The position numbers were made by a program, and so were the translations under genes. From assembly GCA_027563935.2 (NCBI GenBank), contig JANVAS020000203.1:1240001-1304000 (forward strand): a DNA stretch of 64,000 bases. Direction: 5' to 3'. Origin of the DNA: Costus lasius (taxonomy: Eukaryota > Streptophyta > Magnoliopsida > Zingiberales > Costaceae). A model generated the notes under the pieces. That model was not told where the DNA came from, did not search any database, and saw nothing but the letters and a program-made list of their open reading frames with translations. This document shows positions 33,780-42,876 of the stretch, piece by piece (within the stretch, counting starts at the first letter, position 1; each line of letters starts with the position of its first letter).

Positions 33780-34148
33780 TAATGGCGCAAGACTCCTATG
33801 GGTTATAGGCACATTTGTTTGATTGACCCAGGAGATATTGTAAGGTATAGGGTGAGCCTCTACCTTAAGCTTGAACTTGGTGGCAGCAGAGTGGGAGACT
33901 GCGTTGAGGCTACTACCCCCATCTATCACTACTTTGCACATGTTTCCATTGCATTTCGTGTAAGTATGGAAGATACTAGTTCTTCGCCAGTCATCAGTGG
34001 GTGAGGGTTGGATCAAGTTACACCTAATGACCCCTAAGGTGTTTTGGGCTGACTCTTCATTACTATCATATTCTAGTTCTTCAAAGATTTGACATTCAGA
34101 GTCAGGGTCATTAAGGTCTTCAAGTTTAGGGTTTTGGGTTTCTTCTCA
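33780..34148 (-). pseudogene. TRG protease
   Basis: Same frame as gag and the tail. Contains SPTDDWRRTSIF, active site IDGGSSLN (about 33915), then WVNQTNVPITH. Preceded by TGA 34146-34148 after the zinc knuckle and followed by TAG 33777-33779. Aspartic protease that would process gag. Homologous to G2/G3 protease. Confidence 0.8.
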
Positions 34149-35426
34149 TAAGTACAAGACCTTTTTAGGGCAATCTTTCATAAAATGCCCAGGTTGCCTA
34201 CAAGCATGACATGTGACCCTAGATAGTTCTTGATAGCTAGAGGGCTTGAGTTTGGGAGTGCTAGAGCTAGAGGGATTGATGGGTTTAGGACTTGGGTTAG
34301 GGGTACTAACTTCTTTCCTAAAGGCATTCTTAATTTTTTGTTCTATTTCCTTAGCTCTAAGATGGGCGACCTCTATGGAGTGTATTTGGTAATAGGTAAG
34401 GCCTTTCCTAATTTCAGATCTAAGGCCATTCTTATACCTACTAAGGAAAAATTGGGGTTCTTCCCTTATGTTACCTCTTAGGAGCAACTCCTTAAAACTA
34501 GCAGTGTATTGGTCTACAGTCATGGCTCCTTGGGTTAGGCTGCTAGCTTGGTCATACAACTTGTTTTGAAAGTATGAGGGAACATACTTCATTTTGAGCT
34601 GTTGACGCATCTCTATCTAGTTGTCTATGGGAGGTCGGTTGGATCTCTCTAGGTTGTTTTCTATGTTGGTCCAGTACAACCTAGCATTCCCTTATAGGAG
34701 ATATTTGGCAAACCGAACTTTGCTATGGTCGGGTATCATGCTCCATTCAAAGTACTATTCAAGCTTGGTTGACCAATCTAGGAAGTCACGGGGATCTAAG
34801 GACCCATTGAAGGTTGGGGGATTGAGTTTGATGGCGCGGTATACATCATCCTCCCTAAATCTGGGTTGAGGTGGAGTTGGAGCTGGGTGTCCATTCCACA
34901 TAGGTGGTTGATGGGTTCCTACATGGTTTGGATTGGGATATCCATTCCACATAGGGGGTGGTTGGGTTCCTACATGGGTTGGGGTTTGATGCCCATTCCA
35001 CATTGGTGGGGGTTGAGTTCCTACATGGGTTGGAACTTGTTGTCCATTCCACATAGGGGGTGGGTTTCCCACTTGGGTTGGGTTTTGGTGCCCAATCCAA
35101 ATAGGTGGGGTATGGTTCCCTACACGGTTTGGAGTTTGAGGTCCATTCCATATAGGTGGTTGTTGAGTCCCAGCATGGTTTGGATTTTGAGGTCCATTCC
35201 ATACAGGCGGTTGTTGAGTTTCCACATGAATTGGACCAGGAGGTGATTCACTAGGAACATGGTTAGAAGACCTTTCTCTAAAGTCATGGAACTCAGTGGT
35301 AAGTTGGGTAAGACCTCGGGTAAGGGCTCCTATTTGCTCAGTCAAGAAGTCAAATTTATCATTCAAAGCAGTATTATCCATTGTGAGGTCTTGTTCTTGT
35401 TGTTGAGTTTTAGACCGGGTTTGCAT
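34149..35426 (-). pseudogene. TRG gag with proline-rich repeats
   Basis: From ATG 35426: a Gln-rich N-terminus, a short coiled-coil-like stretch (LTEQIGALTRGLTQLTTEF), then seven 16-18-residue units built on GTQPPPMWNG (about 35215-34880), then the gag core (FREDDVYRAIKL, SLDPRDFLDW, YVPSYFQNKLYDQ, SEIRKGL) and a zinc knuckle CHACRQPGHFMKDC. In-frame stops at 34752-34754 (TAG), 34692-34694 (TAA) and 34617-34619 (TAG); no frameshift seen. The PPMWNG array is absent from G2/G3 gag. Confidence 0.82.
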
Positions 35427-35589
35427 GGGTGTTTTGAAAAATATAAGTTTTCAAAATAGGGCCAAAATGATAGATAAAATAGATAGTATGTTATGGATCC
35501 AAATTCTTTCAAACACCTCGTTCCAAAGACCGCTTAGAATTAGAAAAATAAGTTTTTTTGAAGCTTAAAAATATAGTCTAAGAGCCTAA

Positions 35590-35601
35590 GCTCTGATACC
35601 A
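35590..35601 (-). other. TRG primer-binding site
   Basis: Perfect TGGTATCAGAGC on the minus strand, three bases from the LTR end at 35605. Confidence 0.92.
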
Positions 35602-35604
35602 AGC

Positions 35605-36816
35605 TGATGTAGGACAGGGGGGGTCTAAAGCATTCAAACAACGAATTTCAAAATCTGTTTTGATAATATGTAGATAGGAAGAAAAAAAATGATATTACTC
35701 TAGCGAGTTTTGAGAAACTAATTTTTTTTGTAATTTTAATAATAGAGGAAACCGAACTTATGCTAATGAAAGCTGTAAATGCTGAAAGTAAATTGCTGGA
35801 AATAAACTTACAGAGCAATCCTTGAGAATAGAAGGACTATGCTTCCCGATCTTCACCGGTCCAACTCTGATGGAAGGTGTAGGGTGGAGCTTACAAGCAT
35901 TCACAGAAGAATCCGTACAAGTCACAGATTTTAGTACAATGAAAGATCAAGGGGGAGGTTAGGCCTCACAAGTTCCCTTACTAACCCTAGATTTAACTAA
36001 AGAGAAAAGGGGAGAGGGGTGAAGAGGGGGTGCGCCCCTCCTTGTGCCACTCCTTGCGCAACTACAAAGATAGACAATCAAATTTAGTGTAGAGAAGAGT
36101 TCTTATCACAAAACAAAGAGTCTAGGGGAAAATATTTAGCCGAAAGTGATGATGCTCCCATATGGCCGAAGGTTGAGGACTCAACTTCAAGTTCTTGCTC
36201 CAAGCCGAGGGTGAAGAGGATCTTCCTTAGGTTGCGTACTTGAGGAGGAAGAAAGTCTTCTTATGGTTTCGGTGGAGAAGGTAGAAGAGAGGGAGAGTCG
36301 GCCTTGGAGAACAATACACTAAACTATGCTAATATTAATCTAAAGAAAAGACAACATATTATTTCATCAAAGCTTTTTTTTTTAGTACATGCGAAAGGAT
36401 ACAATATATAAGTGTGGAGAGGTTAGGGTAGAAGTGACATTTGATACCCAAGCGCTCCTTACAAACTTGGAGAGAATTTGAACGTTGAGAACAAGAGGGA
36501 TAGGCGCAATCTTCTTGGAAAGTTTCCTTCTTTGGTGATCTTCCTTTGGTAAGTGTTGAATGCTATAGGCTGGCGGTGTGATAGCTTTATTTGCTTGTTG
36601 TTGCAGAGTCTTGGTGTGGACGAGGCTCTCTTCTTATCTCTTGCTTGCTTGCGCATCAAGGAGGTTTGAAATTTGAAAGGTTTCCAAAGATGCTTGGGCG
36701 GTAAAACAATGTTGGAAACATTCATTAATTTATTCCCTTAGATTGTGGATCTTGAAGACTTAACCGAATCCTTTGATATCTTGGGCTGGCACATCTTGAA
36801 ATTGGCTGGGCCGAGG
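35605..36816 (-). repeat. TRG 5' LTR, inner part
   Basis: On + begins TGATGTAGGACAGG and matches 20039-21244. Interrupted at 36816 by a copia solo LTR and resumes at 38532. Confidence 0.9.
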
Positions 36817-38526
36817 TGAAAGTCCCCTTAATCTAAGGGGGCCGAAACCCTAAGGGAGGCGCATATATAAAAACCGCATGGGAAGCTAGGGTTTCATAGA
36901 GATCTTAACATATCATATGATCAACTTTTAATGCAAGGAGATTCTTACCATTGCCATCACTTAGATGTTGTCTTGGAAGGAAAGGCGCAAGTGCTCCTTC
37001 TCCTAAGGTGACGCACACAAGAGATGTCGCCTACTCTTCTGTTGGTGCTCCTTGTGCTAGCAAGGTTCCAAGAAGTCGTTGTCGAATGGAAAGGGAGAAA
37101 ATCCGTTGCTTAGCGATCACCTTCTTCCTTTTGCGTCCACCACTTGTTCCCACGAGAGTGCAAAAACTAAAACTCTATATTCAAGTCGGCGACCGAAAGA
37201 AAAGAATAGGCGAGAGATGAGAGCGTCTCTTGCGTGAACGTGAGACATGCCCACGTTTAGAGAGGTGCTATCTAAAAATAGCAATCCACCTCTCAACGTT
37301 CACATGCGCATACTATGGGTTTACCCCAAGCCCAAACTTCTCTTCATCCTTTTGAACCATGCGCTCACTTGAGCTGGTTCACATTGGTTCGGTTCACAAA
37401 CCAAATAAGCCAAGCAACTAGTCCAAATCATAATTAAACCATAAGGCTCATGATCTGACCGTTGATCTCTAGATGCTGCTGATCTGACCGATCTAGCATT
37501 CATTCTCTCAATCGAAGCTTACCGATCTCAAGCCCTAATCAATCAAACATGATCAGACTAGATCTCACTTACAATCAGAGATCAAATCCCTTTAAACTGA
37601 ACCCAAACAATTCAGTCCACACGATCTGACTTAAGTAAGCCATATCATCAAATTGTGCGACCCTGAGGGTTTCCTTTAAATGTCTGTAACGATAACTCAC
37701 GTCATCACGATCAGTGAGGGGTATCTAGCAACACATCACTGTCTCCCGATATAAAGAAAAGAGTCTTCCAAGACTACACCCAAACCACAGCACAAGTGTG
37801 AATCAATTCACAAAGCATACATATTTCCTTTGCCACTGGATGTTCTTATTGGACAAGCGTGTCAAGCTTGTAGCTCCAATATGATGAGCATGATTAGATC
37901 AGATGAACACAGTCACCTGGGTATGGCCATACACTTTCTCAATCATCTCATCCGGGGGGGCCCCTTTAGAACATCACACTCCTTAAACAAGGAGACGGCA
38001 ATCCTATATCTATCACTAGTGCCCTAACCTGACTCAAGCTCACCATCCAAGATAGTCTATAATCATTATGTTTCAAATGATATTGAACTATCTCAAAACA
38101 ATGACAATCATCATTTAGAAAACACAAGTGATCTCAAGTCAGAGGAAATGTGCCACTTGTCTCATTCAAGGAATATTCACATTGTGACAAACAATTGAAC
38201 ATCCTAGTAGGGTCTGTCCAGTACATCCAACGTACCCATGAGTCTACACCTTATTCCATGCTCGAAGCATCCTATAAGATTAGAACACATATTAGTCTCA
38301 ATCATATCAAGGCTGTCTCATGTTCACCAAGATATCTCGACTAAGGACATATAGCATGTCAGCCCAGCTGAACAGCTTTGAGACATTATTCAGAAGAACA
38401 TATATTGCAGCAGACAATGTAAACAACTGAATAATAACCATGCCTTTATAAACATAACAGTTTATTACATGATACAGATACATTCCCACAGGCCTCAAAC
38501 ATTAGCCTTAAGGGCATACCCCAACA
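36817..38526 (-). mobile_element. Solo copia LTR of the C2 family
   Basis: 1,710 bp, on + TGAAAGTCCCC ... GGGCATACCCCAACA, perfect TSD CGAGG (36812-36816 and 38527-38531). Same orientation as C2 and clearly diverged from its LTRs. The unoccupied site is visible at about 21230-21240 in the other TRG LTR. Confidence 0.94.
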
Positions 38527-38531
38527 CGAGG

Positions 38532-38976
38532 TGGCTAATTTCTTCATAGAATGAGTGCTCAACAAAGATGGAAGTTGAGCAAACAAGTGGGTGGATGTGT
38601 GGCTTGAACTGAACTTGGGCTTTGAAGTCTTCTTTCCTTCCTTGAGCTGGATTTGATGAGTGGATCTTGGGCTGAGCTTGAGCTGATTCCTAGCTTGAAT
38701 AACCTGCTAGATATGCATCCTAATGCATGTATACACTACCCTACTATGATGCAAGAGTACAAAGTTTCATGAATTACAATGCACAACCTACTACAAGTGG
38801 ACTTGCCATAAGTGACTATATGATGCGTGGCTTTATTTGAAACTTAAACTAACCTAAATGCCATGAAATGCAATGCAAAAGAATAGAAAGCAAGTGACCT
38901 CTAGGTGAACCCATGTTGAGGAGGTTTCCTCCGAGCCCAAGCATGTCTCTTTAAAGCAGGGCTGCTGCCTCCATCA
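38532..38976 (-). repeat. TRG 5' LTR, outer part
   Basis: Continuation of the LTR; contains the intact site (about 38805) that C1 hit in the sister LTR. Ends CCATCA and is followed by TSD CACTC. Confidence 0.9.
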
Positions 38977-38981
38977 CACTC

Positions 38982-40150
38982 TCCACGATCTCCTCAAGCT
39001 GGAGTACTCTACCACTTTAGAGGACTAAGAATTGGTGCTGGCCAGCCCTCTCTTTTATAAGGTAAGGAGGGAAACAAGACAAAAGGGACATCATCCTAAC
39101 AACTAACAACCAAAAAGTGGTCAATCTGCCACACAAAACAAGCTGGAATATAATCCTAACAACTACTAACTTCTCCTCCAGGGGCGCAGGTCCTTTGATT
39201 CTTCAGCGTACGGGTGATGGCAGAGGCGGTTAGATGCGCTCCGAGCACATTGCGACAAAACAGCAGAACTTGGAAGTCGTGGGCTGGGCCACAACCATTG
39301 CGGCTCGCTCTTGGGCTGTGTTCCTGATGTGGTTGTGGGGTCCATTTGGAGTTGGGCCTTCAGGAGGTTGGCTTACAGCGCCATTGGGCTGAGCCACCTC
39401 GGTATGGATGGAGAGTGGACTGATGACGCCCATGAAGCGGTCCGGAGGGTTGCTTTGGCATTGGGACCGCCGGATTGTCACCTTGTTTGTCTCCTTTGGG
39501 TCTTCATGAGGTGGAGCAACATGGTAGGGAGGGCGACATACATCGAAATGGGGTCGTCGGGGCTCTTCCGGGGCTTCAGGGGCGAACACGGCCTGGCCAT
39601 GTTGGTGAACACGGCCGCGTTCAGGTACTCCCAGTTCCGACGAGGTGAACATGGCCTGCTCATGTTCTGACGCATGGCCATGTTCAGGTTCTCTAGGATT
39701 CGCCGAGGCGAACACGGCCTGCTCGTGTTTGGCGTACACGGCCTGCCCGTGTTCAGATGCATGGCCATGTTCAGGGTCTCCAGGATTCGCCGAGGCGAAC
39801 ACATCCTGCCCGTGTTCAGATGCACGACCATGTTCTTGTTCGGGTCCGTAATCACCGTTCTTCTCATTTTCCACCGAGACGAACACGGCCTGCCCGTGTT
39901 CAGACGCACGCCCATGTTCAGGGCCTCCAGGATTTGCTGAGGCGAACACAACCTGCCCATGTTTAGATGCATGGCCATGTTCAGAGTTGTAGGATTTTGA
40001 CGAGCTGAACACACCCATGTTTGCATGCACGACCTGCCCGTGTTTGGCTCGCAGGGGCATTTTCTGGTGTTCTTTTGGGTCCGGATCCTCCTCCTTTTTA
40101 GTGCTAGTTCTTCCTACATTAGACGGCCTCGGCAAAAAATCCAGGAAATA
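38982..40150 (-). repeat. G2 5' LTR, U3 part
   Basis: Continues from 20038. TATA box TATAAAAG on minus at 39052-39059. U3 carries the 322-codon ORF. The true LTR start (TGATGCAGG type) is missing; the sequence meets the oppositely oriented G4 LTR somewhere in 40085-40200. The sequence differs considerably from the G1/G3 LTRs, so this is a separate subfamily. Confidence 0.75.
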
Positions 40151-40198
40151 AGAATGGCCATGCATGCCATCACGGGTAGGCCGTGATGAACTCAGCAA
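39230..40198 (-). CDS. LTR-encoded repeat ORF of G2 (open, 322 codons)
   Basis: Longest intact copy of the U3 ORF. After a variable N-terminus come six units based on EHGxASEHGQAVFASANPG, four of 21 residues and two expanded to 28-29. RRPHFDV, PPYHVAPPH, SQCQSNPPD, GVISPLSIHTE, AQERAAMVV and PTTSKFC follow, and SERI before the stop. Low-complexity, His/Gly/Ala-rich; no transmembrane segment or named domain. The N-terminal 20-40 residues may come from the junction with G4. Probably the C-terminal extension of pol rather than a free gene, since in G3 it is in frame with pol. Confidence 0.65.
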   Translation of the reverse strand: MLSSSRPTRDGMHGHSYFLDFLPRPSNVGRTSTKKEEDPDPKEHQKMPLRAKHGQVVHANMGVFSSSKSYNSEHGHASKHGQVVFASANPGGPEHGRASEHGQAVFVSVENEKNGDYGPEQEHGRASEHGQDVFASANPGDPEHGHASEHGQAVYAKHEQAVFASANPREPEHGHASEHEQAMFTSSELGVPERGRVHQHGQAVFAPEAPEEPRRPHFDVCRPPYHVAPPHEDPKETNKVTIRRSQCQSNPPDRFMGVISPLSIHTEVAQPNGAVSQPPEGPTPNGPHNHIRNTAQERAAMVVAQPTTSKFCCFVAMCSERI

Positions 40199-40499
40199 AA
40201 TTCTGTGACACTGATCACGGCAGTAAAGAGAAGCACGGGCAGGCCGTGATCACCTCAGTAAAAAAATAGAAAAATCGGTGATTTCGACGTGAACACGATC
40301 ACAACAATGACGAGAAGCACGGCCAGGACGTGATCACCTCAGCAGATTCTGGGGCACCTGATCACGGCTGTGAACGCCATCACGGCCAGACCGTGATCAC
40401 TTTGGCAAGCTCCAACAGAATTGACCATGGCCATGATCACCCCTCAAGACACCATTTTGCCCTAGTGACCCTGTTTTGACGTGCACAACCCTCCCTACC

Positions 40500-40788
40500 A
40501 TGTTCATCCATCGACGACCCAAAGGAGCCTGACAAGGTGAAAATACGGTGGTCTCAAAGCTCATCCCAACCACCAGACTACTACATGGGAGTTGTTAGCC
40601 CATTATCGATCCACACCAAAGTGCTCCCACCTAAGGGCCATGCAACCCACCCTCATGAAGGTCTAGTCCAAGACGGACCGCATAACCATCTCAACAATAC
40701 AGCCCAAGAGCGTGCAACAACAGTCGTGACCGAGCCCACAACATCCAAGTTCTGTTGCTTCATCACGATATATTCCAAATGCGTCTAA
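40500..40788 (+). pseudogene. LTR-encoded ORF tail of G4
   Basis: Conserved end of the U3 ORF: a SQSSSQPPD motif, GVVSPLSIHTK, a GPHNH motif, AQERATTVV, PTTSKFCCF and a stop after SKCV. Open from 40537. The repeat array upstream is too degenerate to read as protein. A fourth copy showing which residues persist. Confidence 0.65.
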
Positions 40789-40969
40789 CCACACCAGCCG
40801 CCTCCGTACGAAGAACACAAAGACATGCACCAGCTTTAGGAATAGTTGGTAGAAGCTTGTTTTCTTTTGTCTTATGTAGCAGTCTTGACTCCTTTTTGCT
40901 GTAGGAGTTGGTAGTAGTTAGGATTCTCTTATCTTGTAGTATGTTGTCTTGTTCCCTCCCCTATTGTTC

Positions 40970-40977
40970 TATAAAAG
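40970..40977 (+). promoter_or_regulatory. TATA box of the G4 LTR
   Basis: TATAAAAG followed by AGGAGG, downstream of the ORF stop by about 180 bases, as in the sister LTRs. Confidence 0.7.
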
Positions 40978-41178
40978 AGGAGGTTGGGCTAGCTTAAACA
41001 TTAGTTCTCTCATAGAGGTAGAGTACTCCTGGTGAGCTACGAGAGCCTCCAGCGTTTGGGGATTGTGGTCGATGCCTTGATTCTAGTGTTTGTATGAGAC
41101 ATGGTCGGAGCCTCAACTCCTCATTGTATTTCCAGCTTTGTTCTAGCTTTGCAAGAAGTAAATCCCACTGCCTCCAGT

Positions 41179-42856
41179 TGAAAGTCCCCTAAATCTAAGG
41201 GGGGCGAAACCCTAAAGTGGCACAAACATAATGTGGGCAGCGGATGCTAGGGTTTCATAGATCTATTGCATGCTATATGATCAACATAAAAACATTCTAT
41301 AGAAAGAATGAGATTCATACCGATGCCATTTCTAGATGGCGACTTGGAAGCAGAAAGCGATGTGGCTTTCCTCCAGAGGTGACGCACACAAGATGAGTCT
41401 TGGCTCCTCCTTGTCGCCCCTTGTGCTAGCAAGGATCGTCCAAGTATCCTGATCGAATGAAAGGGATGAGATCTTCTTGGCGATTTCTTTCTTCTCCTTG
41501 GCGTTCACCTTCTTCACCACACGAGAGAGAACTTGTGTCGACGAGTGGGAAGGCGAGGCGAGAAGAGGCGTCAAGAGGAGAAACGTGAGGCGTGGTCACG
41601 TTTAGAGAAGTGCTATCTAAAAATAGCATGCCACTTCTCAATATGCGATCATGGGTTTACCCCAATCGCAAACCTCTTTTCTAATGAACCATGCGCTCAC
41701 TTAATGAGCTGGTTCAATTCGGTTCGGTTCAAAAAACCAATCAAGCCAAGCGATCCAGTCTAGATCATGATTAAACCCTAAGGCTCCAGATCTAACCGTT
41801 GATCTCTTGATGCTTCTGATCTCACCGATCTAGCATCCATTCTCTCGATCGAAGCTTACCGATCTCAAGCCCTAATCAATCAAACATGATCAGACTAGAT
41901 CTCACTTACAATCAGAGATTAAATCCCTTTAAACTGAACCTAAATAATTCAGTCCACACGATCTGACTTAAGTAAGCCATATCATCAAATTGTGCGACCC
42001 TGAGGGTTTTCTTTAAATGTCGGTAACGATAACTTACGTTATCACGATCAGTGAGGGGTATCTAGCAACACATCACTGTCTCCCGATATAAAGAAAAGAG
42101 TCTTCCAAGACTACACCCAAAACACAGCACAAGTGTGAATCCAACTCACAAGGCATACATGCTTCCTCTGCCACTGGATGTTCTTTATTGGACAAGCCTG
42201 TCAAGCTCGTAACTCCAATATGATGAGCATGATTAGATCAGATGAACACAGTCATCTAGGTATGGCCATACACTTTCTCAATCATCTCATCCAGGGGCCC
42301 CTTTAGAACATCACACTCCAATTAAGGAGACGGCATTCCTATATCTATCACTAGTGCCCTAACATGACTCAAGCTCACCATCCAAGATAGTCTATAATCA
42401 TTATGTTTCAAATGATATTGAACTACCTCAAAACAATGACAATCATCATTTAGAAACACAAGTGATCTCAAGTCAAAGGAAAAGTGCCACTTGTCTACAA
42501 TCAAGGATTATTCACATTGTGACAAGCAATTGAATATCCTAGTAGGGTCTGTCCAATACATCCAATGTACCCATGAGTCTACATCTTATTCCATGCTCGA
42601 AGCATCATATAAGATTAGAACACATATTAGTCTCAATCATATCAAGGCTGTCTCATGTTCACCAAGATATCTCGACTAAGGACTTTACTGCATGTCAGCC
42701 CAGCTGAACAGCATTTGAGACATTATTCAGAAGTACACTTATTGCAGCAGATAATGTAACAAACTGAATAACAACCATGCCTTTATAAACATAAGAGTTT
42801 ATTACATGATACAATCCCAAGGCCTCAAACATTAGCCTTAAGGGCATACCCCAACA
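41179..42856 (-). repeat. C2 3' LTR
   Basis: 1,678 bp; minus-strand start TGTTGGGGTATGCCC, end GGGGACTTTCA. Shares its first bases with the C1 LTR (TGTTGG.GTAT.GCCC), so the two families are related. Confidence 0.95.
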
Positions 42857-42869
42857 ATCTCCCACTTGC
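42857..42869 (-). other. C2 polypurine tract
   Basis: AAGTGGGAGAT on the minus strand immediately before the 3' LTR; same as C1. Confidence 0.85.
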
Positions 42870-42876
42870 ACTTAAT

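Larger units (their letters stand above)
20039..38976 (-). mobile_element. TRG: non-autonomous gag-protease Ty3/gypsy element with nested copia elements
   Basis: Outer ends TGATGTAGGA ... CTCCATCA with perfect TSD CACTC (20034-20038 and 38977-38981). The two LTRs are about 1.65 kb each once insertions are removed: left 20039-21525 plus 32648-32814, right 35605-36816 plus 38532-38976. The internal region is only 2.8 kb (32815-35604) and codes gag, protease and a chromodomain-like tail, but no RT, RNase H or IN. It must have used another element's enzymes; the related G family is a plausible helper. Inserted in the G2 LTR. Confidence 0.88.
40151..41178 (+). repeat. G4 5' LTR, first part
   Basis: Starts in the head-to-head junction with the G2 LTR. 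U3 has palindromic CACGG...CCGTG motifs (40155-40440), the tail of the LTR ORF, then TATAAAAG (40970-40977) and GTAAATCCCACTG. Interrupted by C2 and resumes at 50351. Confidence 0.8.

Noticed and set aside
37930..37980. G-run indel in a C2-family solo LTR as a functional site
   Set aside because: The run CCGGGGGGGCCCC varies between copies (CCAGGGGCCCC, CCAGGGGGCCCC) as slippage would.
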